A stretch of 64,000 bases of DNA from Brassica napus (GCF_020379485.1 NC_063450.1:30232137-30296136); one strand, 5' to 3'. Positions 46,196 through 60,023 are shown, counted from the first letter of the stretch. Numbers and translations: made by a program. Notes: generated from the sequence alone by a model not told the origin.

Positions 46196-47593
46196 TGATT
46201 TCGTGATTTGTTTTCTTCATTATCTTTGAACATAGTGAGATAAGATGACCTTCATTATCAATGTCCGCATGTACAAATCTGTTTTTATAAAAAAAACACA
46301 TGTACACTGGTTCTTTTATAGACTACACAAGTTATGATATCTGATGATTCAAATGATTTTGAGTATCTTGTTATAGTTCATTTTGATCATATTAGGTTTC
46401 GTTTAGGTGTATATATTGCATGCATTTGTTTATTTTCATATCGCATTGGATAAAAATGCAAATTTAGAAGTTCAGATTCAAATTTTTAAAGCAAAATGTG
46501 TGTTTAAAGAGTTTGTGATCAAAATCGAAATGATGAAAAACTTGGGATCAGACTTGCAAAAAAACTAAAAATTATCCATAGTTGTTCCCAAGCTTTCGTG
46601 ATAGTTGAAGGCGCGTCAGAGATGAAAAAAATGTCACAAGAAAAATAAATCCCGACGAATAAGGAGCTAAAACACGAATGTGGTGAAGGAACTCTAATCT
46701 CTTGGCGGTGTCCCATGTGAAGGAACGATGGTGGTCCTGGTGCATGAATATCTTTATAGTCTGGTACAATACATGGTGGATGATGGGTTTTCTGCATCGT
46801 CTACAAACGTTTCCACCATCGTCTATGTCTCCTTCATCACTACACCAAAGTTGATTAAGTTTCTGCCACTGATGTCGTTATCATATATGTCACAGTTACA
46901 TTATCATCGGAAATATGCCTTGACCTATCTTAAAATATAGATTAAACAACATAGATCATAATTATATGTAAGTTCTTTTGAAAAAACAATCTGAAGAATC
47001 AGATTCTAATTTAAAAACAAATAGAAAGCTTAGAAGGAAGAAGACAAAGAAGAAAGAGAGAAGAATATAAAATAATATAAAACTAATATTTTATTGTTTA
47101 GTTGGGCTTTAGTTAGATTTCAATTACTAAAATAAATGAAATGTGTATTGGGGAAAGAGAAAGTTTCTGAGTAGCATAAACTGCCCTATAGTGTTATTAA
47201 AAACTTGAAACTGTCTTACGGTGTAATTCTTTCTTTTTTATATGCACGTTGAGAGTTCTGAGCCATAGATTTAATCCAACAGTTAGGTTTTGATACGCTT
47301 ATTGTGGACCCAGAAAAGTACACTGAATAGGCGAAATTAAGAAACAATTCGCACCGATAGAATTGTTTAAACCTAACCGGACCATCGTTACGCTGGAGAA
47401 TGAGGGAACCAGGATAAATTTGCAATTATGTACTTTAAATGTTTTTTTTGCTAATCAAACAGCTTCTATATGTTTTACATAAGGATCGCATTTATACCGC
47501 ATAAATCATGAACCATTGTTGTATCGTACCATATTATCATTTGACTTTTCTTATATTATCAAGATGTCACCATTCAGACTCTAATAATTTTCA
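46196..47593. other. No supported gene
   Basis: The minus-strand frame 46797-46519 (92 codons) has no recognisable domain. The same holds for 47425-47216. Sequence is AT-rich and shows no paired ends. Confidence 0.45.
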
Positions 47594-47937
47594 GGAATTT
47601 TTTTTTAAAAATACACGGACTAATTTTTATTTGCTAATAAAATACACAAACTTTTTTGGATCCCCGTTTAATACACAAACTAATTTTTGTTGCCTATTAA
47701 ATACACAAACTTTTGAAATTCGCAGATTTCACACATTATTTTAGACGGCGTTAACTATATTTAATGGAATTGACGACGGCGTTAGTGTTCAATAATGTGT
47801 GAAATCTGCGAATTTCAAACGTTTGTGTATTTAATAGGCAACAAAAATTAGTTCGTGTATTAAACGGGGATCCAAAAAAGTTCGTCTATTTTATTAGGAA
47901 ATGAAAATTAGTCCGTGTATTTTTAAGGAATTTTTCC
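47594..47937. mobile_element. Mutator-type foldback MITE with 9 bp TSD
   Basis: Exact 9 bp duplication TAATTTTCA at 47585-47593 and 47938-47946. Nearly the whole 344 bp folds on itself: arms of about 165 bp share TTAAAAATACACGG, GGATCCCCGTTTAA and GAAATTCGCAGATTTCACAC in opposite orientation around a short centre near 47755-47785. A 9 bp TSD with long inverted repeats is the signature of Mutator-like MITEs. Confidence 0.88.
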
Positions 47938-47959
47938 TAATTTTCATGAAAACATCTTT

Positions 47960-48345
47960 TTGGCATCTGATTTTATTAATACAACCATCAAGGTTACAGG
48001 GGTGGAATACTACGTTGACGGATCACAAGTATGTCCCCAATAAACTACATCTCATGAAGCATCTAAATTTAAATTAGTTCACTAATGAATATTTGAAACC
48101 AAAAATAACTCAAATATTTAGTTTCATGTTTATTTTGATCTGACCGTAAGAAATTCTTGAATCCAAAATATTTTTAATTGAATTCAAGATGAATTTGAAT
48201 CCAAGAATAATATTAGAAAAAGTTATAAAAACTACAACTCTCCACCTGGATGGATGTTTATGCAGCCTGGTGTATACAAGAGTGCAGTGATTGAAGGATG
48301 GATCTACGCCTACGGTAACGGGGTCATGTGCCCCCTACTGTTTTT
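47960..48345 (+). other. Exon-like fragments of an unrecognised gene
   Basis: Two blocks look spliced on the plus strand: GVEYYVDGSQ (about 48001-48029, after GGTTACAG and before GTATGT), and after TGTTTATGCAG at about 48266 the block PGVYKSAVIEGWIYAYGNG. Joined, they read through. I do not recognise the protein and see no flanking exons; likely a gene relic. Confidence 0.35.
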
Positions 48346-48404
48346 AATTTTCTTTTGAATGTTCTCGTTAATTTGATTAAAATGTTCTCAGTCTAATGAA
48401 TAAG

Positions 48405-48592
48405 ACCGATTTCAATCCATACTCCATAATTTATTCCAAAAATGGAGTGGAAAATGGAGTATAAACAAAAAATAGAAGATTACTCCACAAAATGGAATAA
48501 TCTTTTATTTTTTGTTCATACTCCATTTTCCACTCCATTTTTGGAGTAAATTATGGAGTGGGGATGGAGGCCTTAAGCAACAAAAGTGCCCC
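48405..48592. mobile_element. Foldback MITE (Harbinger-like, CCATACTCCATAATTT type)
   Basis: The left arm CCATACTCCATAATTTATTC with AATGGAGTGGAAAATGGAGT is repeated in inverted orientation on the right, centred near 48490. Ends GACC... and ...GGCC lie next to TAA and TTA respectively, so the 3 bp duplication is not exact. No coding capacity. Confidence 0.6.
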
Positions 48593-48649
48593 CAATTTAA
48601 TTTTGTGTATGTACTGCGTGATTGTGGATCTTAAAACTTACACTGGGTA

Positions 48650-49075
48650 TTTGGTAGTGATTGTTTGTATCGATTATGGAAGAAAATAACGTGGACATAA
48701 TATCCTCAGAACACAACGATGTAATCAGTTTCTGGTTGAAAAAATAGACTTTTATTGATAAGATTCGAATGAATATGAATGATAGAAAGAGATCGGGTTA
48801 CAACTGTTTATGAAACAAGATCTAAGCAAAAGTATCTAGAATAAGAGTGATATTTTGAGGTCAAGGTCAAAGTGTTTGGTGTATGGTCCCTAGGATTTTT
48901 CGTGTGTGTTTTGTTCTTACTCCCTTATTCTCTTATAGATGCATCTTCTCCGAGATCTTCTCGGAGACCTCTCTTGGCCATATCAATCTCGCTTTTCTCT
49001 TGATATTGGCTGGCTTTCTTGATTTTATCGGGCCCAGCACTATTATTTGTTTTGATTGCGGTTTTGTTACTTGTT
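48650..49075. repeat. Possible LTR-like remnant
   Basis: A compact GC-moderate block containing GAGATCTTCTCGGAGACCTC and a run reminiscent of short LTR sequences. No internal coding region, paired copy or primer site was found, so this is only a suggestion. Confidence 0.25.
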
Positions 49076-49590
49076 AACCTAAATCATGTCTAACATTTGT
49101 CTTCCCATCCTTTTTTGATAAAGAATTTTTGAAAAAGGGCGAAGATATCCAAAAATTACCAAAAAATCAGAAATAAATATCCAAAATAGGGAAAATTCTA
49201 AAATATCAGAAATATCAAAATAACCTACTTTTCGTTCACTAGAATATCTAAATCTAAGCAATTTTTATGTTAATTAAAATCTTTGTCCCCATTACACGCA
49301 AAAATGCTTTTAAATATATTAATTTGTTATTGGTTAACCCAAATCAGGTCCAACATTTGTCCCTCCATCCCCTTTTGATAAAGAACTTTTGAACAAAAGG
49401 CAGATATATTCAAAATTACCAAAAGGTCAGAAATAAATATCTAAAATAGGGGAAATTCTAAAATATCAGAAATATCCAAAATACGTACTTTTCGTTCACT
49501 AGAATATCTAAATCTAAGCAATTTTTATATGATTTAGAATCTTTGTACGCGCTACGTGCAAAAATGCTTTTAGATATATTAATTTGAGGA
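49070..49590. repeat. Two diverged tandem copies of a ~260 bp unit
   Basis: TTAACCTAAATCATGTCTAA at about 49075 and TTAACCCAAATCAGGTCCAA at about 49334 start copies that share TTTCGTTCACTAGAATATCT and GCAAAAATGCTTTTA. The copies differ clearly, so the duplication is not recent. Confidence 0.8.
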
Positions 49591-49719
49591 TGGAAATCTC
49601 TGAAAATAGTTAAAATTTATTTGCTAAGTTTAATTAAGATTTGATTGGATGTTGTAGAACTTTTTTTATAGTTGGGGAGATAAAATTTGTGAATGAATTG
49701 ATGAAGATAGATTTGGGTG

Positions 49720-50460
49720 CACTTATTATATCCGAAGGCATAATACAATAACTTTGAAGGTGCAAGACGGTTCTGTTACAGAGAGTAATACATACAAGTA
49801 CAATGCTCTTTTTTATTTCACAAAGTACTACAGCAGGATATAATGAAGGTTTATCTTTACATAGATAAAGTGCGTTACTAGCTCTCTTCCAAGTTGACTA
49901 ACATGCACACTCAGACTGAGACACCAGCCTAACACGTTCCTAGATCAAACTAACCCAAGAACCCCTCTGACTCCTTCATGACCCCTAGCCCTTATGCTTT
50001 GTGTCTACTCTAATTCAACACCAAAGCCCTTATGCTTACGGCCTTTTCTTGGGCGGTACCTAATCTTAGGCACATCTTTCTCTATTTATACTTGTAGATT
50101 TCGTGGCTTGCCCTAGCCAACTTGCCAAGAAAGAGATATTACCATATCTTCCTTTATAGAATATTTCCAAATCTTCTTCAAAGTCTTTTGGAAATCTTCC
50201 CTTGATGATTTACCTTTTCTCCAAGGTAAATCATAGCTTGCTTAGCTTCCAAGTAGTCTTTACTTCAGCTCTAAGTCAGCTCCAATTCCAGTCTTTAAAT
50301 CAGCTACACAGCTTCACTTCACTTCTTGAACGACTCCATGTAGTACTTCACGACTTCATGTAGTACTTCACGACTGGTACATGGACACCTTGAGGAATTG
50401 TTTTTCTTTAGCTTCTAAAACTCAGTCGTCACTGCACTAACAAACTTGTTGGGATACGAA
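49720..50460. repeat. Possible solo LTR or degraded retroelement
   Basis: A base composition shift (more C) with short internal duplications (ATGTAGTACTTCACGACT twice near 50338-50372) and a direct AACAAACTTGTTGGGATACG end resembles a Copia-type LTR in minus orientation. No second LTR or coding domain is visible. Confidence 0.3.
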
Positions 50461-51567
50461 CAAAGGAACAAAAAGAGGTTGGATAGCGTTTTTTTATAGC
50501 TTTGATTTGTCTTGATGTTTTTGTTTCGTTGAATAGGAGAAGTTGCCTCTGAGTTCATTATTTGGTTGATTTTTTATTCTTCTTTTGAAGTGTTTGACGT
50601 ACTTGATTGAGATGTCAAAGTAAAATCTTGTTGCTAGTGATGAAGTGAGTTGTAGTTTTCCTACAATAGTGATTTTATTAATTATTTGTATGAACAATAA
50701 TTAAATGGTCTTGAGATGGTCTTGAGATTTAGATGGTCTTGAGATGATGCTTGTGACAATAACAACTTGAAATTTCCTATTTTTCTTGGTTTGTAGGGAC
50801 CTAAAATATGCTGCTTGTTTGTCCCACCTCATGAGCTTAACCATTGTAGACTTAAAATGGAATCCCATGTATAATTAGATGTTGATTTGACCAAAACCAA
50901 TTTTTATTTCTGGTTAAAATTACCTGTTTAGCAATATACCAATTATGAGTTTTGATGTGGTTTCTGGATTGTGTGGTTTTATGTCTTGCATCATGCGTAT
51001 CTGCCCGAGGACATCTGCCCATTGTTGATCAATTATTATTTGTTTAATTTAATTGGTATTTTCCTGAAACCCCAAATGAATTTCACAAAAATACCAATTA
51101 AATTTCACAAATTTTTGTTTATAAATAGTACCAAAGGAATACCTGTTTTTTTTGTAACACCAAAGAAATACCGGTTATGCTATTTTATTTGATCGTCCTC
51201 CTATATGTATTTTCGATGGGAAGAGAATGTTAATATTGAATTTGAAAGATTTTAAAGATGGTTTGCCCAGGACATAGTTAATATATATATATATATATAT
51301 ATATATTGCAGAGCTCAAATAATTTATATAAAAACTTGATATATTTTAAAGTAAATATATGTATTGAATAAACCTTTTTGTATGAGCAAGTTAATTTAGA
51401 AAGAATAAAATAGTAATGGTTTTTGTGGTCACCAATTAAATAGTAATGCTAATAACTCGAAGTGAGGGGTGTGGCTGACAATATTCAGACCATTATGTAT
51501 AACTATTTTCGTGTTTTTTGGGTTATAATTTCTTAAATATGTTAATATAAATGAATTCAAAACATTA
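50461..51567. other. AT-rich DNA, (AT)n microsatellite near 51280
   Basis: Contains an (AT)n run at about 51280-51305. Short open frames have no domain or splice context. Confidence 0.5.
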
Positions 51568-52400
51568 GGCCTGGACATTCGGGGACCCAATCGTGTTTCG
51601 GTTTTGTCCAATCTGGTCTCGGATTTTCGGGTTTATCAAAATCAGTCTCATTCGGGTTATATGAATGTTCGGTTCGGGATCGGTTCGGGTTCTATCAGAT
51701 TCGGGTCGGAGTTAGTAAATCTTCAAAAGAACCGGTAGAACCCGATGTACTTTCGGATTTGTGTCCCAGTTGGTTCTTCGTTTTAAAAGTACCTGATTTT
51801 TACATATTTTTTAAACCAAAACATAAGTAAAATCGTTTCTTCGATTTTAAATTACCTGATTTGTACATACTTTTGTAGCCAAAACATAAGTAAAATCGAT
51901 TCAAAAATAAAAAAAGGAACATCAAACGTGATCCTTCAAAATCAAACGAAAGGTAAGCATAATTATTGATAGAAAAAAACAAAGAAATGAAAGCATAAAA
52001 CGAAAACAAAGTTCTCATGGAATGAAAAATATTATTTAATAAAAACAAAACCAAAATTTAAAAACTTCAAGTTTCAACCACCACCTTCAACCATCAACCT
52101 TCACATAATTGATAATTATTTTAGATGTTCAATAATATCTTAGTGTATTTTGGATACATATTAGGAACTCAGATCATATTTGGTACAAGTTCTTTTCGGG
52201 ATTTTGAATGTTTCGGGTTCTATCGGATATCCATTTAGGTTTGGGTTCGGCTCAGATAATATCCATAACCCGAAATACCATAAAACAGGATCCATTCGGT
52301 ATTTATGTCAGGTTCGGATTGATTTGAATTCATTTTTATCGGATCGAATTTGGTTTGGAGTTTCGGGTTCGGTTTATTCGAAAAAGTTTGTACTACTTAA
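51568..52400. repeat. Degenerate hAT-like MITE with TTCGGGTTCGG words
   Basis: Begins TAGGCCTGGACATTCGGGG, similar to the right end of the element at 29.3 kb (TAGGCCTGGGCA). It contains TTCGGTTCGGGATCGGTTCG and near its far end TTTCGGGTTCGGTTTATTCG. The opposite terminus and target duplication could not be placed. Confidence 0.5.
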
Positions 52401-52512
52401 AAAAAGTTGAAACCGTATATGATGATTTTTTACTGTAAACCTAAATAAATAACATAAAATGTAATGATATTTGAATTGTAATTAAGGTTTAGTTGTGATC
52501 ATCTTTAATTAA

Positions 52513-53186
52513 GGGTCTGACTGGTTCAAAAGTAGCGTTTGTGGTTGCGGAAGTTTGCGGATGTGGGTGATTGCGGTTTCTAGCGGTTTTAAGAGATTTG
52601 TACGACTGGTTCTGCGGTTAGAAATTTGTACGTTTACGGGAAACTTATGACTGGCTAACTACCAAATACAACAGCAGTTAAATAATAAATTAACAATATT
52701 TACATTTATATAATTATAAAAATATCAAAATCATAATATTATAATAAATATAAAAATTATATTTAGAAAGTTATATTTTAAATTTTTTAAAAATTATAGA
52801 AAATATTTGTATTTTAAAATTTTATAATATTAATTAAAATATAATAGATATATTTTAGTATTTTTATAATTCTAATTTAAAAATTTTATTGAATATTTTT
52901 ATTTTTGTATTTATATTGTTTTTAAAAAAAGAAAAAAAATTTCTCCTGTGTGTTAGTTTGTTGCCAAAAAAAAAAGTTGCCAAAAATAAAAAAAAAGAAA
53001 AAAATTTTCTCCTCTCCAACCGGAAACGCTAGCTGTAACCAGCTTTTGAATTTATGAGGTTTAGAGCAGTTTGGAGCGGTTGGAAGCGATTTGGAGCGAT
53101 TTGAGCGATTGTTGCAGAACGCCAATAATCGCTACCAACCGCAAAAGCTGCGTTTACGGGTGGTAGCGGAAAAACCGATCATACCC
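52513..53186. mobile_element. Harbinger-like MITE (GGGTCTGACTGG type) with TAA
   Basis: Ends GGGTCTGACTGGTT and, inward from the right, GGGTATGATCGGTT (11 of 14) with TAA on both sides (52510-52512 and 53187-53189). The arms carry inverted GCGTTTGCGG/TAGCGGTTT words around an AT-rich centre. It has no transposase. The family assignment rests on the TAA duplication; an hAT origin is less likely. Confidence 0.7.
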
Positions 53187-53189
53187 TAA

Positions 53190-54632
53190 CTCATCATCCT
53201 GTTTAAAAAAAGCATCATCATTCTGTATACATTTACTGATTTAGAAATGGAGATAATTATATACACTGTATATATAAAATAAATTGAATAAATTTGTAAA
53301 CTTCCAAACAACGTGGATCAATAGAAATTGCTCATTTTTAATTCAAACTTGCCCCTTTACTCATTCTTGTTTACGTAAAACTTGCAAACAACGTGGATCA
53401 ATAAAATAGAAAATTTTGTAATAGAAAAAGTGAACATAATATGTAAAAACATTCTACTGGTTAGTTAAATAAGGATTTGGGTTACCTCCAGAATCTAGAT
53501 GGTGAGTTGGAGATGGTTTCCCCATTCCGTTCAAGATGGCGACCCTTATATGCAATCAATAAACGTAGACAGTTAAAACAATAAGTTCAGTTCTGGATAT
53601 ACAGGTTGTCTGAATTAAAATACTTACACTTTAGGGGAGATGTAGAAATATAATACACAATCAGATTAAGGACTTGAAAAGGCCTACTGTTTTTTTTTTA
53701 TGTGGGTGTGTGTTTTATAGTAGAACTAGATTCTGAGGGCGGTTATATTTTTTGTTTTACAATTTTATTTTGAAATTTAATTTTCATATTTATGTTTTTT
53801 TGTGGTCATATTGTCTTTTTCTTTATAATTATATTTTTGTGATTTTTTTATTATTAGTAAGAGATTTTGATAATTGTATTGAATTTGTGATGTTGCATAA
53901 CTATAAACTTGTGAATTATTATTAGGTAACAAATATGAATAAAAAAATAAATAAAAAATATATTTGAATTCTAGATTTGTTGTCATATATGTATCCTTTA
54001 AAAGAAGAGGTAACTTCTTATGCGAATGGATCTGCATGAAGAAAGATAACTGATTATATTATTGGAATATATCTGGTTATTTTTTAAGTAGGCCACGTGG
54101 GAAAAAATTATTGGACCAATAATTTATCAATTGGTCATGATTCTGATTTAATAGAATATATCTGTTAATCAGATAAAACCAAAAAAAAGAAACTAAAAAC
54201 CGCTACCAACCCGCGATCTGATACTGGTTGATCTGACAAAACTCCAAAAATTTATATTAAATTAATAGTAAATAACAGTATTAATTTATTTTTGTTATTA
54301 ATAGTCTATATAAATTTATATTTCTATTTATTTTAGATTTAAAATTTAATTTTATAATAATATTTAAAATATTTTTGAATACTCAAAATCTTTATATATT
54401 TACACTGAACCGGCAAGCCCTTATATAATGATAAAATAAATATAATGAACTTGTTAGTTTTTCTGAACCATGAACTGATTTGTTTTTACACCAAAGAAGC
54501 GGAAAAATATTAACACATTTGTTGAAAATTCTAATGGACAGATTTCTATTTTTTTTTGGTTTAGTATATTGAAACGGTTACCCTTAAAACCGAGTGTGTG
54601 AACTAGATTTAAATATCTTTTTGTTTAGTATA
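53190..54632. other. AT-rich DNA, no supported gene
   Basis: A short minus-strand open stretch at about 53490-53540 (MGKPSPTHHLDSG followed by GTAACC) could be a relic first exon. No other evidence. Confidence 0.4.
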
Positions 54633-54634
54633 TA

Positions 54635-54827
54635 CATGAAACCTCTATAAATTAATAACGTTGGGACTACACCAAAACTATATTTTTTTATTAATTTATA
54701 GAGATATTAATTTATCGATATACTAATTGAACCAAAAACTCGATTTGAAATTATAAAATTATATTATTTTGTAGAGATTTTTAGTGTATATTAATTTATA
54801 GAGTATTAATTTAAAGAGGTTATACTG
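54635..54827. mobile_element. Emigrant-like (pogo/Tc1) MITE
   Basis: 193 bp flanked by TA (54633-54634 and 54828-54829). Ends CATGAAACCTCTATAAATTA and, inward from the right, CAGTATAACCTCTTTAAATT match the TIR of the Arabidopsis Emigrant family (CAGTAAAACCTCTATAAATT). Further inverted TTAATTTATAGAG words lie inside. Confidence 0.85.
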
Positions 54828-55217
54828 TATATCAATAAAAGTGTATCAATCATTAATATGAATGAAAGTGGCATATTGTCGCACTAAACGTTAAGAATTT
54901 CCTTAATTAGCGTTTGTTATGTAAATATTAGTCGACCATATAGTAGTATTTTATTATCACGCGCTCAAATCCATTATGTAATCATCGAGTATTATGACGT
55001 TAAAAAAAAAAAAATCATCGAGTATTATTTGTATGTATTCGATAGAAGTGGGCTACAAGAATATTGGAACCAAGGAGGAAGGAAGTTACAAAAATCAATA
55101 TTATTAATTCTTAGTTATAAAATGGCAGTTTGTATAATAAGTGGTTTCTTAAATAAAATGATTAAATAGTTGGACACAACATATATCAATGGGTCATCAT
55201 CTTAATTTAAATTAGTA

Positions 55218-55996
55218 CTAGATTTTGATCCGCGCTTCAAAAGCGCGGATTTTTTTTCCAAGTAATAATAATGTTTGATATGAATTATTATTTTAGTTTT
55301 GATGTTTCAAAGTATATTATTAAGTTACAAAATTATAAAATTTATAAAATATTTTATTTTAGAATTTATATGTACATTCTTATGTTACAACGTCATCATT
55401 GCATTTTGTGTGTTTTTTGTAAGAGTTATATGTTACAACGTCATCATTACATTTTGTGTGTTTTTTGTAAGAGTTATATTTGTTGAGTTGATGAGACAAA
55501 AATTTTACTTGGCAGATTTTGAGCTAATCTAATAGTATATAATTGTAGAATTTTTAATAGTTTTAGCAGTGTTTTCATACGTGACCCAAACCTACAGTCT
55601 CAGAAGTAAATCATGTGATTCATATATAATCTGGTATGAATTTTGTTAAAACCTTATATATAAAAATCTGATAAAACTCGGTGAAAACGTAAAAATCTAT
55701 CATTGACCCACTATCCAATATTGGTTGATCCGATAAAATCCCATATAAATTGACTCGTATTATGAGTCTCTTTGTTTAACCTATTTTAGGTAACTGTTAA
55801 CAATTTATTTTTATCAAACAAAATACATTAATTTTATTTATAAATATTCTGACTTACAATATTTTTAAACTATAAATCAAAATTTATTATTTCATCTTTA
55901 ATATTTTGAAATTTTATATTTTAAAAGTAAAGTATATTATAAATATATGAATATGTGTTATGATGTATGTATAATTATTTTAAAATAGATCACAAA

Positions 55997-56078
<82 letters not shown>

Positions 56079-56269
56079 TGTACAACCGTTTACACACGTT
56101 GAAAACCAGAATATAGAACTCACATTAATTCTTACAAAACTGTAATAAATTATATTCATATTTTAGATTATAAGATACTGTATAACAATATAAGTATGTG
56201 TTGTCAAGAAAAAACTTATATAATCAGCGATATGGACAACAGTTTAACCATGTATATAATTTTAAGGGA

Positions 56270-56301
<32 letters not shown>

Positions 56302-57414
56302 AGTAAATTTAATTACGTAAAAAATGAATGTATGAGTATCAATAAGGTGATACAATTCAGAATATTTTTCTTAGCTAAAATATCTTCAAAATCTATTCTA
56401 ATATATAGCATTTATGATTGATATAAATTTGAATATTTATATTCTTAATGTTGGTAGGATATATTTATTAACAGTAAATAGGTACGTTTGGTAAGTTGCT
56501 AGACAGAAGAATAAATGTGTACATCTCGTCTAAATTTTAAAATGTTTTGCGAGAACCATATCAACATGATACAAAATTAATTTGGTAGATTAATTGTAAA
56601 AAACCTAATAGTCACGAAAATATATGTTTTTGCATTTATTTATATATTTTATTTTAAATTAAAATTCATTTGGAAGAATTTAATAATTTGTGAGAACCAT
56701 TAATTATATCATATAATATTTCATGAATCTGACAATATATAGATTTATTAAGTTAAAAAAATTATAGTTTTGAGATTACATATAATCTATATAGGGTTTA
56801 GGTGTTTTTGGTATTGGATTTAGTTTTTATTTAAAACTTAAGAAGATGGTGAGATAAAAATAATAATGAAAACAGTGTTCAGTTATCTATTAATGTAGCC
56901 TACAAAAATACAAAGTGGACAAAAATATTGATTTAATTCTTATAGTCCAAAATGAATCTTGAGTTAGTTGTGGACCTTGTGACATGTATCAAAAGTAATA
57001 ATAGTCTATGTGCTCTATAACACTAATGGTTTTTATGTGAATAAGTCAAATTTGAATAAGAGTATTGACATCATATATGTTGCATTCTCCATTGTCCATT
57101 GTCCATAGTTAAAGAGAATCATTAAAAACACTTTAGGCAAACATTTGACATTGCAGGAGCATTTCCATATTTTCGTGTATTATAAGGTCTACCAAATAAA
57201 ATATAGATGTGGTTAGGATCTGATATCAACGTGTATTAAAAATGTGGGTCTAATAAATAATAAGTTGTGATTAAATTATTGTTAGAGAAATATATGGTAA
57301 CATATTGTTAGTATAAATTTAAGGTAAGACCAAAATATTAGTAATCTAATGAAAGAGTCCAAACAACTTGTATAAGTAGATTTTTTCAGAATGATTCTCT
57401 TTTAATAGAGTAGA
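55218..57414 (-). mobile_element. Non-autonomous Helitron (2.2 kb)
   Basis: On the minus strand the 5' end at 57414 reads TCTACTCTATTAAAAGAGAA. The 3' end has a perfect 10 bp-stem hairpin, ATCCGCGCTT and AAGCGCGGAT around a 3 nt loop (55228-55250), seven bases before the terminal CTAG. Flanks are A before the 5' end and T after the 3' end. It contains long AT runs and no replication-initiator/helicase gene; the two overlapping short frames near 55300-55530 reflect a local 49-51 bp duplication (TATGTTACAACGTCATCATT twice). Confidence 0.82.
55998..56076. repeat. (AT)n microsatellite, about 39 units
   Basis: Uninterrupted alternating AT from about 55998 to 56076, inside the Helitron; a shorter run follows at 56270-56295. 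Likely length-variable. Confidence 0.9.
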
Positions 57415-59540
57415 TTGATTATAGGCGTCTTAGGAGAGAGAAGGAGGACTGTATTACCATTTATATTTTTACCTTACTCTGAAAACAAAGGACTTGCAAA
57501 TATGGTAAAACGATATTCTCAAAAAAAAATTTGATTTAGTCAACTGATTTGGTACTTAATTTTGCCGCATATCTAGTCCGGTGAAAGTTGAGAGAATGTT
57601 GTTAATTTGACTAACAATGTGGACAATAATCTCTAGTAACTGATTATTATTATAACGTGATTTTGTTTATCTAGAAACTCTAACTACATAGTAGTAAGGA
57701 ATTCAGTTACAAAAAAAAAAGTAGTAAGGAATTACTAGTGGGAGATGAATTTAGGTAGAGTTGATTGATTTTAAGAATCAAGAGATTTGTTAAGTTTATA
57801 AAAAGTTCTATTTTGAAAACTACACCACTCCTTTTTTTTTTTTTGAAAATTGCACTAATTCATAAGTGGAATCACTAAATTGTCCAAGTTTAATGTTTGT
57901 ATTACTATGATATCTCTATAATATTATTTGAGAAGTCACTTTTTCACGTATCGATCTCACGTTAATTCTTAAGACGGTTAGTTACCGAGGTACCCTTAAT
58001 GAATAAAAATTTTACATTTAAATACTATTATTGATTTTTAATCTAGTTTCCTTTTAAAAAATTTCCAAATAACATATCAAAAAAGAAGCATTTACAAAGT
58101 TTAAAAAGAAAATTTTAAAACGAAAATATATTATATATAATATGATTTCATTGAAAAGGAAAGTTCACAAAATAGTAATATTCCATTCAAAACATATTTT
58201 TAAATAACATAAATATACTTTTGAAGTAATAAAATACTTATTTTTTTGTTCAAGAAATTACATTCTTTATATCTATATTTTCTTAGATGAAAAAAAATAT
58301 TTTTGTATGTAATGTGATTTCAAAGAAAAAGCTCACTCAGATAATCTTGATATTAAAAAAAGAAATATTTTTTCTTTTAAAACATAAATTTAAACAATAC
58401 AAAAAATATTAACAGTATATACTTTAGCAAGGTATATATATTATTATTGTTAAAAATATTTATTTTCTTAATATTTAGTTTGCTATTTTATTTTTATGTT
58501 TGTGGAACTTAATATAACCATAATCAAAATACTCAACCAAACCTCAATTCTCATTTTAAGTTTATTTAAAATAAATTTCATGTTATCATTCAATAAATCT
58601 AAGGCAAAAAATTATCTAGAATTTATAAAATATTTTAATTATTATAATATTAATATGTGTTCATAATCTTTCAAAAATTTATCAGTTATTTATGTATGTA
58701 ACTTCCTGTTGATCATGGTTTTATTTTCTAATATTTTTTAAATATCAACATATAATTTGGTAAATATTATGAAAATACATGTACATTTAAGCGATAAATA
58801 ATACCACTTTTATTTGACTTAATAATAATAAAAAATAAATACATGTCAGTCTTAATTTGAAAGAATATATGTAACTCAATATACTCACAACATGAGTGAC
58901 TCGACTAACCCAACTTATATCTAAAACCATAGATTTAACTACAATAAGAATATATATAATTTCATAATAATATATTTATTTTATAAATATAAGTATAGAT
59001 AACTCAAAATATATTAATAATTTAAAATAAAATATTAACCAACTGTTACGATTTAGTTCTTTTGTAAAATTTCTATATATGCATGAGACTTCAGATTATT
59101 ATCATTATATTAATTTATGTAATTTGGAATCATACAATTTCGCTTGTTTTTTATTTCATTCTAAGCACAATATATTTTAAGTTATACATAATCTTACTAA
59201 AATACATTTATGTATATAAAACAACAACCAACCTAAATACAAATAAGAAAATTAATCAAAACTTTAATATATTTAGAATAAAAAACGTTATAGTTGAATT
59301 AAGATAAATAGATGCAATCCAATATGCTCAAATGATAACTAAATCGACTGTGAAAACAACAAAATCGGCTAGATATAACATATCAAAAATCATGTCTAAT
59401 TAAAGTAATATAATATTATTAATATAAATTATACATATAAATTATAAATTATTTTAAAATTAAAAGTAAATATCAATCAACCATTATAGTATATTTATCG
59501 TATAAATATTTATACACATGCATGAGCACGGAAAAATCAC
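57415..59540. other. AT-rich DNA, no supported gene
   Basis: Nothing recognised except a Helitron-type 3' end (AAAAATCACCTAG) finishing at 59544 in plus orientation, whose start was not located. Confidence 0.45.
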
Positions 59541-59544
59541 CTAG

Positions 59545-59973
59545 TTTTATATATTAAAACAGAAGTCAAAACTTTGATTTATGTGTGATTTTTTTTTTAA
59601 ATGGACTCTCACTGGAAATCAGTTATCATTCATTTGTTATTAATAATAAGGATTAATAATATATCATTCCTAATATAACATCGACTCCTAAAAACCTGGA
59701 TTGGTTAACAAACTCACATTGATTCATGTGTGATATTTTTATTTGGATCATCATTTAATTTTTTTATTAAATGTATTTCTTAAATGCTATTATATAATCT
59801 CTTAACTACTTAAATCATAATATAATTTGATATCTTTTAATTTAAAATATAAATATATATATTTAATTTCTTAACAAATGTGTTGAAAAACATTATAACA
59901 ATATCTTAATTATTAAAAATTGTATATAAATATTTTCACTAATTTTGTAATTAGTAATGAAATTAATGTTATT

Positions 59974-60023
<50 letters not shown>

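Noticed and set aside
55271..55532. Overlapping small frames with a repeated Cys-rich peptide
   Set aside because: The repeated peptide comes from a local tandem duplication inside a Helitron.
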